From Dehalococcoidales bacterium (lineage in GTDB: Bacteria; Chloroflexota; Dehalococcoidia; Dehalococcoidales; UBA2162), in assembly GCA_030648675.1 (NCBI GenBank), contig JAUSGV010000178.1, positions 1 through 12,518 on the forward strand: DNA of 12,518 nucleotides, in the 5' to 3' direction. This document shows, piece by piece, positions 1-4,949 of the stretch. The notes beneath the pieces were generated by a model, which searched no databases, was not told the origin of the DNA, and was given only the letters and a program-made list of their open reading frames with translations. The number at the start of each line of letters is the position of its first letter. Within the stretch, counting starts at the first letter, position 1. Position numbers and translations under genes: made by a program.

Positions 1-7
1 AAAAGCA

Positions 8-100
8 ATTTTCTCTCCCCCTGCGGGAGAGACGTAAGTGAGGGGTATAGTAATTCGTATCACCCTCACCTTAATCCTCTCCCGTCAAGGGAGAGGAAAG
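8..100. repeat. Pair of dispersed hairpin repeats (CTCTCCC/GGGAGAG family), head to head
   Basis: Two copies of one repeat face each other. The first has the stem CTCTCCC (13-19) and GGGAGAG (25-31) followed by a GTAAGTGAGGGG tail. The second has a CACCCTCACCTTAAT lead and the stem CCTCTCCC (76-83) and GGGAGAGG (89-96). A third copy closes the window at 12466-12505. Neither hairpin is followed by a clear U tract, so they are better read as dispersed repeats than as terminators, although the second lies downstream of the leftward tatD gene. Confidence 0.7.
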
Positions 101-104
101 TCGT

Positions 105-190
105 TTTAAGATACAAGCAATCTATATAAACGTTGGCTATTAGCAATTTGGTCATTGGGATTTTTTGGATTATTGTATCTTGTATCTTGG
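105..190. repeat. AT-rich dispersed repeat segment
   Basis: This AT-rich stretch after the tatD stop codon holds near-repeated words (TTGTATC, TTGTATCTTGG, GGTTACTGGTTATT). The reverse complement of its right edge resembles 12201-12224 (TAATAACCAAGCACCAAGATA) at the other end of the window, so a second repeat family is shared between the two ends. I see no coding potential. Confidence 0.4.
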
Positions 191-997
191 TTACTGGTTA
201 TTCGCCGTAATCCCGAATAACCGTCTCGCATTTTCCGTCGTCACCCTCGCCACATCTTCGTACGTCTCTTTCCTTATCTCCGCCAGCTTTTTCACCGTGA
301 GACGCAAATACGCCGGCTCGTTTCGCTTTCCCCTGTAGTCCTGCGGCGGCAGGAAGGGGCAGTCCGTCTCGGTAAGCATCCTGTCCCTCGGAATTCCCTT
401 AATCACCTCATACAGAGCAGTCGACTTCGGGTACCCGATGTACCCTCCCAGCGAGATATGAAACCCCATGTCCAGGTATGCCTGAACCGTCGCGGCGTCC
501 CCGTTGAAGCAGTGGATAACCCCGCGGTATTGTCCAATACCCGGACGTTCGACAACCCGCTCGCGGAGTATTTGCAGCAGTTCGTTTGCCGCCTCCCGGC
601 AGTGGATGATGACCGGCAGCCCCATTTCGTCCGCCAGGTCGAGGTGCCATCCAAACGCGATGATTTGCCTGTCTCGCGGAGAAAGGTCCCGGTAAAAGTC
701 CAATCCGGTCTCGCCGACAGCTACCACTCGTGGATTCATGCCGATCTTCTCGATAGCATCGATATCGTTCATCGTGATGGCATTGACGTCGTGCGGGTGG
801 ATACCCACCGCGGCGTAAACATTCGGGTAGCATTCGGACAATGCGACGGCTCGCTTGCTCGACTCCAGGTCTATACCAACGGTGATAATATTGACCACGC
901 CGGCCGCGGCCGCCCTCGCGAGCATGTCGTCGCGGTCTTGGTCGTAAACGCTCATGTCCAGGTGAGCGTGGGTGTCGATTATTGGTGCGTTACCCAT
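191..997 (-). CDS. tatD: TatD-family metal-dependent hydrolase (deoxyribonuclease)
   Basis: This is a complete 268-residue TatD-family protein. The family uses two divalent metal ions and acts as a 3'-5' exonuclease and DNA-repair or processing enzyme in the cytoplasm. All signature segments are visible: the metal-binding DTHAHLD at residues 8-14, VGETGLDFYRD with its Glu, IHCREA, HCFNG, the near-C-terminal LTETDCPFLPP, and NARRLFG at the end. The length is normal (about 260 residues). The ATG at 995-997 is chosen because the longer open frame would begin inside the upstream gene at 1008-1250 and because family members begin just before the DTHAH motif. No good Shine-Dalgarno is seen. The 10-bp gap to the upstream stop suggests coupled translation. 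The family assignment is secure, but the physiological substrate is not known from sequence. Confidence 0.95.
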   Translation of the reverse strand: MGNAPIIDTHAHLDMSVYDQDRDDMLARAAAAGVVNIITVGIDLESSKRAVALSECYPNVYAAVGIHPHDVNAITMNDIDAIEKIGMNPRVVAVGETGLDFYRDLSPRDRQIIAFGWHLDLADEMGLPVIIHCREAANELLQILRERVVERPGIGQYRGVIHCFNGDAATVQAYLDMGFHISLGGYIGYPKSTALYEVIKGIPRDRMLTETDCPFLPPQDYRGKRNEPAYLRLTVKKLAEIRKETYEDVARVTTENARRLFGITANNQ

Positions 998-1007
998 CGC
1001 TGAAACG

Positions 1008-1250
1008 CTAACCGCGTGCCTTCCAGATCTTAAGTTCCCTGTCGTTGGCACGCTTCACGAATAAGTCGACATCGAACCCCTGGGCGTTAACGGTGAAACC
1101 CTCTGCCGAAGAATGTTCCGGATGATCGAGCCCGAGCCTGGAAGCCAGCTTCTTGATGTCATCCTTATCGGTAGTTACGGTATGTTTATTCCCCATGGCA
1201 TCCAGGACGGTTACTCTGGACGGCAAGCGTCGTTGTCTTTTTTCTCGCAC
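1008..1250 (-). CDS. Small conserved-looking protein of unknown function, cotranscribed with tatD
   Basis: This is an 80-residue basic, soluble protein that I do not recognise. There is no signal peptide, membrane segment or metal-binding cluster. It starts with MREKRQRRLPSRVTVLDA, continues through a KLASRLGLDHPEH stretch and ends in a FVKRANDRELKIWKARG tail. The start is a GTG at 1248-1250, supported by a GAGGGGG ribosome-binding sequence 9 nt upstream. An internal ATG at codon 19 is the alternative. It ends 10 bp before tatD on the same strand, so the two probably form one transcript read from the palindromic promoter region at 1261-1322. It is most likely a real gene because of the ribosome-binding site and tight spacing, but its role is unknown. 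Confidence 0.6.
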   Translation of the reverse strand: MREKRQRRLPSRVTVLDAMGNKHTVTTDKDDIKKLASRLGLDHPEHSSAEGFTVNAQGFDVDLFVKRANDRELKIWKARG

Positions 1251-1260
1251 GGAAGAATAC

Positions 1261-1322
1261 CCCCTCTTTTCGCCGGGTGTTATTGGTAATGATTATATAA
1301 TACACCCGGAAAAAAGGAAGGG
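1261..1322. promoter_or_regulatory. Long palindrome over the putative tatD-operon promoter
   Basis: Perfect 8-bp arms CCGGGTGT (1273-1280) and ACACCCGG (1302-1309) extend outward imperfectly to about 20 bp on each side. The 21-bp centre contains overlapping TATAAT hexamers on both strands (minus at 1292-1297, plus at 1296-1301). On the minus strand this -10 lies about 42 bp upstream of the GTG start of the small gene at 1008-1250. No good -35 is seen. A dimeric regulator site or a bidirectional promoter are both possible. A small hairpin-type repeat is the alternative. Confidence 0.45.
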
Positions 1323-1344
1323 TGTTTTCGGTTAATCGCTGAAG

Positions 1345-1665
1345 AGATCTGTTGCTGATAGCCCTGGGGACGGTCATAGTGACCCCAGTGTCGGGTTTGC
1401 CGTTACGCTGGCGAAAAGCTGAAGTCGCCCTGGTCGGGCGTGCAGATATCGCTCGGGCATGCCGTAGTCGTTTTTCATCGTCGTGCACTGGCTGTGCGAT
1501 TTCGCCTGGCTTTCGCTGGTTTCATTCAGCATTTACAGGACGCGCCGGTTCTGGAGGCCGAAACTTCAGGAATGGGTGTTTGCCATTCTGGGCTTGGGAC
1601 TGCTGTTTTTTGGGGTGCAATTCATAGTGACGGCGGCGGTGAACTATTTATCATCACCACGATAC
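1345..1665 (+). pseudogene. Decayed LysE/RhtB-family exporter remnant
   Basis: Three pieces in three frames resemble a LysE-family amino-acid exporter. An N-terminal piece reads LLIALGTVIVTPVSGLPLRW (frame of 1352). A middle piece reads WSGVQISLGHAVVVF (around 1431-1475), like the family's arginine/glycine-rich loop and GHA motif. A C-terminal piece reads FFIVVHWLCDFAWLSLVSF, then TRRFW and a hydrophobic FAILGLGLLFFGVQFIV segment (1471-1645), matching the family's last two membrane helices. A TAG at 1465-1467 precedes the last piece. Intact members have about 200 residues; here the middle is deleted, leaving about 105 codons. No function is expected. The call rests on recalled family motifs, not on an alignment. 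Confidence 0.5.
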
Positions 1666-1668
1666 GTA

Positions 1669-1677
1669 TGCTATATT
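1669..1677 (+). promoter_or_regulatory. Possible extended -10 promoter for the RNase D-like gene
   Basis: TG-C-TATATT matches the extended -10 pattern (TGnTATAAT) about 70 bp before the exonuclease start codon. No convincing -35 lies 17 bp upstream, as expected for an extended -10 promoter. This is weak evidence on its own. Confidence 0.3.
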
Positions 1678-1747
1678 AACAAAAACTTTGTACGTCACTG
1701 AATATTGAAATCATGAAAATTAAACACAGAATGAAGTCAGAATTGTG

Positions 1748-2881
1748 ATGCCAAACAGCGAAATGTCAGTTGAAATGATCAGTACACCAGACCGCCTTAA
1801 AGATATGGTTGCTGAGATGTTATCCTCGGATGTTATTAGCCTCGATACAGAGTCTAATAGCCGGCATCGTTATCCCGAACAGCTATGCCTGGTACAGATT
1901 GCCACTGCGACCGGGATATATATTATTGATACCATCAGGATAAATGATATTAGTACCCTGGGTTCAATTCTGGCGAATCCGGCCCAAGTAAAGGTGATTC
2001 ACGACGCCAGCTATGATGTGCGTTGTCTTGACCGGCATCAAGGACTGCATTTTAGCGGGATTTTCGACACAAGCATCGCCGCGCGTTTCCTCGGATTTTC
2101 TCAAATCAGCCTGGCGGCTATTATCGAGAGCACTGTCGGCAAGAAAATTGCCAAGAGCACCCGGCTACAGCAATCTGATTGGGGTAAAAGACCGCTAACC
2201 ACCGAAGCATTGGAGTATGCCTCCGGCGATGTTCGCTACCTTATTCAAATCCGGGAAATTCTTGAAAGGAAACTCAAGACTCTTGGTAGATTAGATTGGG
2301 TGATGGAAGAGTTTGGGCGACTTGAAGAAGTGAGATACGTTCCGCCGGATAAAGAGAATGAGTATCAATATTTGAAAGGAACCAGAGACCTCGACGGACG
2401 AGCGCTGTCCATATTAAAAAGTCTTTACTGGTTCCGGGAAGAAACGGCATTAAGGGAACGCCGGCCGCCGTATTTCATTTTGCCCGACGAATACCTGATA
2501 AACCTGGCGTCGCATCCCGGACAAGACTTATCGAACGTTTTTGGCTTAAGCGAATTCAGGAAAAGAACAATGGGGCGAGGGTTGCTGGAGGCTATTCGTA
2601 AGGGTGAAAAAGGTGCTCCAATCGAAATTAATCGACAAAATAATTTTGAACGGCCAACGATGCAGCAAATCGCGCGTCTCGGCAGTCTAAAAAGTTGGCG
2701 TGTCTCGCTGGGAGCTAAACTCAATATTGACCCGGCACTGATTTGGCCAAGAGAAAGTCTCGAGGCGATTGCGAAAGACCCAGGTGAATTCGAGGCGAAC
2801 CTTAATTCTGAAATAGTGCGGCGATGGCAGCGCGAGGAATTTGGCTCAACTTTGGCCAATTACGTGCGGTCTATTTACTAG
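1748..2881 (+). CDS. rnd: Ribonuclease D-like 3'-5' exonuclease (DEDDy, HRDC-type C-terminus)
   Basis: This is a complete 377-residue RNase D-type enzyme, expected to trim 3' ends of tRNA precursors and other structured RNAs in the cytoplasm with two metal ions. The DEDDy catalytic set is present: D33 and E35 in ISLDTES (ExoI), D90 in IHDASYD (ExoII), and Y157 and D161 in YASGD (ExoIII). The family-typical QQSDWGKRPL precedes ExoIII. After about residue 200 the sequence is helical and contains a WFREETALRERRP segment, as in HRDC domains. The length is normal (about 370-390). Adjacent GTG (1745) and ATG (1748) codons are possible starts; the ATG is preferred, and no clear ribosome-binding site is present. 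Its last 11 bp overlap the converging antitoxin remnant. It appears intact, unlike much of the rest of the window. Confidence 0.93.
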   Translation: MPNSEMSVEMISTPDRLKDMVAEMLSSDVISLDTESNSRHRYPEQLCLVQIATATGIYIIDTIRINDISTLGSILANPAQVKVIHDASYDVRCLDRHQGLHFSGIFDTSIAARFLGFSQISLAAIIESTVGKKIAKSTRLQQSDWGKRPLTTEALEYASGDVRYLIQIREILERKLKTLGRLDWVMEEFGRLEEVRYVPPDKENEYQYLKGTRDLDGRALSILKSLYWFREETALRERRPPYFILPDEYLINLASHPGQDLSNVFGLSEFRKRTMGRGLLEAIRKGEKGAPIEINRQNNFERPTMQQIARLGSLKSWRVSLGAKLNIDPALIWPRESLEAIAKDPGEFEANLNSEIVRRWQREEFGSTLANYVRSIY

Positions 2882-3064
2882 GTATTTCCCTGACTTCGCT
2901 ATAAGGCTTGAATCCCTTTTCGTGGCGAATCGCTTCATCCGGGTCCAGAGCGTCCTCGAGTTCCTCTATGCGGGCGAGCAGACGAGAGTACTCTTTGATA
3001 TCAAGTAATACGGCCTTTTACGTCCTTTCTCATCCACTAAATATTTTGTATCGGTTACCGTCAT
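2871..3064 (-). pseudogene. Phd/YefM-like antitoxin gene with a single-base frameshift
   Basis: Read on the minus strand, an ATG at 3062-3064 starts MTVTDTKYLVDEKGRK. The protein then goes out of frame and stops after 32 codons. Restoring one A to the run read as T4 at 3016-3019 gives a 64-residue protein continuing KAVLLDIKEYSRLLARIEEL, then a DALDPDEAIRHEKGF helix and a short tail. That is the usual layout and size of a Phd/YefM-type antitoxin (beta strand with VLLDI, then the EEYxxLLxxIEEL helix). The restored frame ends at 2871, inside the 3' end of the RNase D-like gene. A toxin gene would be expected just downstream but is absent. This could be a solitary decayed antitoxin, or intact if the A run is a base-calling error. 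Confidence 0.6.
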
Positions 3065-3206
3065 TGCGTTACCCCGCCAGAACTGGAGAAGACCCACCCA
3101 GGTTAAGCCAATCTGCCCATCGCGAGGTTGATTTTCGAGGTGAAGTGTCTAGATTGGCGAGGTCGACACGCCGAATTGATATGCCCATGCTTTTTTACAA
3201 CTCGGT
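3065..3206. other. Intergenic region without recognisable gene
   Basis: This lies between the antitoxin remnant (leftward) and the winged-helix regulator (rightward). An open plus-strand frame crosses it but has no ribosome-binding site or recognisable sequence. TTTACA at 3194-3199 could serve as a -35 for the regulator, although no good -10 sits at the right distance (TATAAT at 3225-3230 is 25 bp away). Confidence 0.3.
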
Positions 3207-3208
3207 CG

Positions 3209-3223
3209 TACCTAAATAAGGTA
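3209..3223. promoter_or_regulatory. Operator copy 1 (TACCT-N5-AGGTA) in front of the regulator gene
   Basis: TACCTAAATAAGGTA is a 15-bp palindrome with perfect 5-bp arms. Its right arm contains the AAGG that would serve as the ribosome-binding sequence for the ATG at 3229, and a TATAAT (3225-3230) directly abuts it. Related copies follow at 3556-3570 and 3661-3675. Position and repetition point to autoregulation by the adjacent DNA-binding protein. Confidence 0.6.
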
Positions 3224-3228
3224 TTATA

Positions 3229-3555
3229 ATGATCATCATGGATACTAAAAGAACAGGTAATTCGGCGGCAGCGTATCTTTTTGGCAAGACAAGACTCGGC
3301 TTACTTGAACTGCTTTTCAATCATCCGAATACGTCTTTTTACACGAATGAAATCGTACGTCAGGTTGGCACCGGAACAAGTGCAGTGCAAAGAGAGTTAC
3401 AATGTTTGACCAGAGCCGGCATTATCGCCAGGGAGGAAAAGGGCATCTTTGTACTGTACCGGGCTAACAAGGAAAGCCCGATTTACGAGAGTTTGCGAAG
3501 CCTCGTAGTAACGACAGGGAAAGCAGCAAGCGAACCGGTTGAGAAACGTGAATAA
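3229..3555 (+). CDS. Small winged-helix (ArsR/MarR-like) transcriptional regulator
   Basis: The 108-residue protein is a single winged-helix DNA-binding domain. TRLGLLELLFNHPNTSFYTN (21-40) is helix 1 and the start of helix 2. EIVRQVGTGTSAVQREL (41-57) forms the helix-turn-helix, QCLTRAGII ends the recognition region, and REEKGIFVLYRANKESPIYE (68-87) is the beta wing followed by the last helix. This domain resembles the N-terminal part of proteins in which it is fused to a nucleotidyltransferase domain. Here it stops about 20 residues after the wing, so it is either a stand-alone regulator or a shortened form. The ATG at 3229 is preferred because AAGG lies 7 nt upstream; ATG 3238 is possible. 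Operator-like palindromes flank both ends, so it probably represses itself. The target beyond that is unknown. Confidence 0.85.
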   Translation: MIIMDTKRTGNSAAAYLFGKTRLGLLELLFNHPNTSFYTNEIVRQVGTGTSAVQRELQCLTRAGIIAREEKGIFVLYRANKESPIYESLRSLVVTTGKAASEPVEKRE

Positions 3556-3570
3556 TACCTAAAAAGGGTA
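3556..3570. promoter_or_regulatory. Operator copy 2, one base after... the regulator stop codon
   Basis: TACCTAAAAAGGGTA keeps the TACC/GGTA half sites of copy 1. It begins at the base immediately after the TAA stop (3553-3555) and is followed by CGATAAGGA. It opens the first unit of the degenerate tandem repeat. Confidence 0.5.
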
Positions 3571-3660
3571 CGATAAGGATTGATCACTATTAAACAAATC
3601 GACCGAGTTGTTTGACCGATTGGTAACCAGGTGAAGGATATTCTGTTGCGGAATATATCG

Positions 3661-3675
3661 TACCTAAAAAGAGTA
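3661..3675. promoter_or_regulatory. Operator copy 3
   Basis: TACCTAAAAAGAGTA, preceded by TCG as in copy 1 and followed by TGATAGGA. Its right half is less perfect (GAGTA). It starts unit B of the tandem duplication, exactly 105 bp after copy 2. Confidence 0.45.
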
Positions 3676-3797
3676 TGATAGGAAACGAATACTGCTAAGG
3701 GGAGCATTCTTGGCAATTGTAATTACCGATTTTTACCGGGTGCGAAGGATATTCAATTGTTAAAGTGCTGAGGCTTAAAGCAGACGGCAAACTTCAT

Positions 3798-3834
3798 AAG
3801 GCGAGGCCTTGTTACGGCAAGGCCTCGCCTTTTT
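3798..3834 (+). terminator. Strong intrinsic terminator
   Basis: A perfect 14-bp GC-rich stem, AAGGCGAGGCCTTG (3798-3811) with CAAGGCCTCGCCTT (3818-3831), encloses a 6-nt loop TTACGG and runs into a T5 tract on the plus strand. It would end the transcript of the winged-helix regulator, or a short RNA starting in the duplicated operator region. The minus strand lacks a U tract, so it is probably unidirectional. Confidence 0.88.
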
Positions 3835-3839
3835 AAAAG

Positions 3840-4148
3840 ACAGGGCAGGTTCTGGCAGCTCAGGGAACTGCGTGTGGCGGACAACGAATGAGGCTGAATC
3901 GGTCCGGGGCGAGGCTGATTCGATAGTTGTAAGCGATTCGGCCTCGTTTGAGCGTGGAAAGCCGACCAGGGCGGCGTCATCCCAGGAATCCATCGGTAAA
4001 CCATTCCGTACGTGATACGGAATCCAGCATTTTGCCTTCTTTGATTTTGGTATGCGGACCTGTATTGTCGGCATTGTTTCTTACGGGCGAATCGTTTTTC
4101 GTTTTGCGTTAACATCTTTTTTTTCGGAAAACGAATCGCAGCCCACGT
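3840..4148. other. Non-coding gap with small hairpins and a dispersed-repeat fragment
   Basis: I see no credible gene. An imperfect hairpin has CGAGGCTGATTCG (3910-3922) against CGATTCGGCCTCG (3934-3946), with a related word at 3890-3900. ATTCCGT and ACGGAAT (about 4004-4020) form the small stem of a widespread bacterial dispersed repeat type. An imperfect inverted repeat (4084-4100 against 4122-4145) around an A/T tract lies just past the leftward gene at 4149 and might weakly terminate it. Open minus-strand frames across the gap are translations of these repeats. Confidence 0.4.
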
Positions 4149-4688
4149 TCAAAAAGACTCATTTTCACTGCCGGCGGGGGATTCGTTCGGGTTTGTTTTG
4201 GGGCTGGCAGGACATTCATGATCAGGGGGTATAGCAGTTTCTTCACTTTCCAAAATGCGTTTCATCGATTGCGCGACCGGAAAGGAGACTGTGTTCATAA
4301 TGTCAATGACAGCCTGGTCAAGACCTTTGCTCTTTTGGTACCCAAGCTTCTCTCTGGTTCGCAGCAGCCGCGACAGCAGGGATATTGCGAAAAGAAGGAA
4401 ATTGGATTGAGACGGATCTTCGGTCGCAGCGGAAATCTTGGCGCGAAGTAGAGCAATTTCCTCGTCGAGCCCTTCCATCTCGGCCGCGATGCTCATCTTT
4501 TGCTGTTCTTCTGGAGTGGCCGATTTAGAATAAAAACCGTGGGTACGCGCGTTCTGGTTGCCAGGCTGCCCGCCGCGCTGCCTCCTTCGGATAAGCTCAG
4601 GGCAAGGCTTTTCCATGGCCTCGATTCGTTCATTTATTTGGGATGGCGGCGAAGCCGAGCAGTTGTCAGATGAAAAATTAACAGTCAT
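4149..4688 (-). CDS. GNQNA-HGFYS motif protein of unknown function, possible LexA-type control
   Basis: This is a 179-residue soluble protein. It has a Ser-rich N-terminus, then RRRQRGG, a GQPGNQNARTHGFYS motif (about residues 40-54), a Met/Glu-rich helix containing MEGLDEEIALLRAKI (71-85), and a second helical region LLFAISLLSRLLRTREKLGY (98-117). The tail is acidic and Pro/Ser-rich. The GNxNAxxHGxYS motif followed by an EEI..LR helix occurs in a recurrent family of small bacterial proteins, some near phage or mobile-element genes and resembling small-terminase N-termini. The function is not established. ATG 4688 is preferred: it lies 6 nt after a -10-like TATACT, so the mRNA may be leaderless. 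An upstream in-frame TTG (4706) and an internal ATG (4616) are alternatives. A GAAC-N4-GTTC site sits in the promoter. Confidence 0.7.
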   Translation of the reverse strand: MTVNFSSDNCSASPPSQINERIEAMEKPCPELIRRRQRGGQPGNQNARTHGFYSKSATPEEQQKMSIAAEMEGLDEEIALLRAKISAATEDPSQSNFLLFAISLLSRLLRTREKLGYQKSKGLDQAVIDIMNTVSFPVAQSMKRILESEETAIPPDHECPASPKTNPNESPAGSENESF

Positions 4689-4694
4689 GAAATA

Positions 4695-4725
4695 AGTATA
4701 GAACAAGTGTTCTACAAGGCGTCAA
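4695..4725 (-). promoter_or_regulatory. Promoter with LexA-like box (GAACAAGTGTTC)
   Basis: The palindrome at 4701-4712 fits the Gram-positive SOS box core GAACRNRYGTTC at every defined position. On the minus strand it lies between TTGACG (-35 like, 4720-4725) and TATACT (-10 like, 4695-4700), which are 19 bp apart. A repressor bound there would block RNA polymerase. The spacer is slightly long, and the outer C/G flanks of the consensus are A and T here. Confidence 0.5.
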
Positions 4726-4810
4726 GGTGATTTTGTCGCGGATAGATCCATCCGGGATTAAATGTTGTTAATGAAATAGAAAGGGTTGGCAGCAGTTAAC
4801 TTGATTGATT

Positions 4811-4945
4811 TTAAAATTCTTCGGCTCTCAAAAAGGCAGATAATTCACGAATCAGAAACGTGAGACATTTGCCTTCAGTCCCCAAAGAAAGGGCGGCATT
4901 CTTTAATTCTTTAAGGAAGGTTGTTTGGTGCTTTGATAGAGACAC
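4811..4945 (-). CDS. Possible small ORF downstream of hsdR (44 codons)
   Basis: It begins at a GTG (4943-4945) 4 nt after the hsdR stop. AGGTGATC, an 8-nt match to the ribosome-binding complement, sits over that stop codon, with its AGG 7 nt before the GTG. The product would be MSLSKHQTTFLKELKNAALS followed by a helical TFLIRELSAFLRAEEF end. I do not recognise it. A longer open frame enters from within hsdR, so coding status is uncertain. The rest of 4726-4949 shows nothing else. Confidence 0.3.
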   Translation of the reverse strand: MSLSKHQTTFLKELKNAALSLGTEGKCLTFLIRELSAFLRAEEF

Positions 4946-4949
4946 CTGA

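Larger units (their letters stand above)
3556..3765 (+). repeat. Degenerate tandem duplication (about 105-110 bp unit) with operator at each start
   Basis: Unit A begins at 3556 and unit B at 3661. Each opens with TACCTAAAAAG-RGTA-YGATA. About 60 bp later each carries a second conserved block: ACCGATTGGTAACCAGGTG-AAGGATATTC (two parts, 3615-3643) in A and ACCGATTTTTACCGGGTG then CGAAGGATATTC (3725-3754) in B. The sequence between the two blocks is not conserved. No open frame of useful length spans the units. It looks like a duplicated regulatory or non-coding module lying between the regulator and the terminator at 3798-3834. Confidence 0.5.

Noticed and set aside
76..96. Intrinsic terminator for tatD
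   Set aside because: The stem is good but the downstream side on the tatD strand (ATTAAGGTGAGG) has no U tract, and the same hairpin recurs at both window ends.
458..1003. 181-codon plus-strand open frame opposite tatD
   Set aside because: It is the antisense shadow of a clearly conserved TatD protein.
1186..1488. 100-codon minus-strand frame upstream of tatD
   Set aside because: It overlaps the small gene with the better ribosome-binding site, the palindrome and the LysE remnant, and shows no recognisable protein pattern.
2425..2859. 144-codon minus-strand frame opposite the RNase D-like gene
   Set aside because: Ser/Arg/Leu-rich antisense shadow; the opposite strand carries all catalytic motifs.
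3775..4115. Two long minus-strand open frames of 99 and 120 codons
   Set aside because: They run through the terminator stem, hairpin repeats and a dispersed-repeat fragment, have repeat-like amino-acid content and no ribosome-binding site, and match no family I know.
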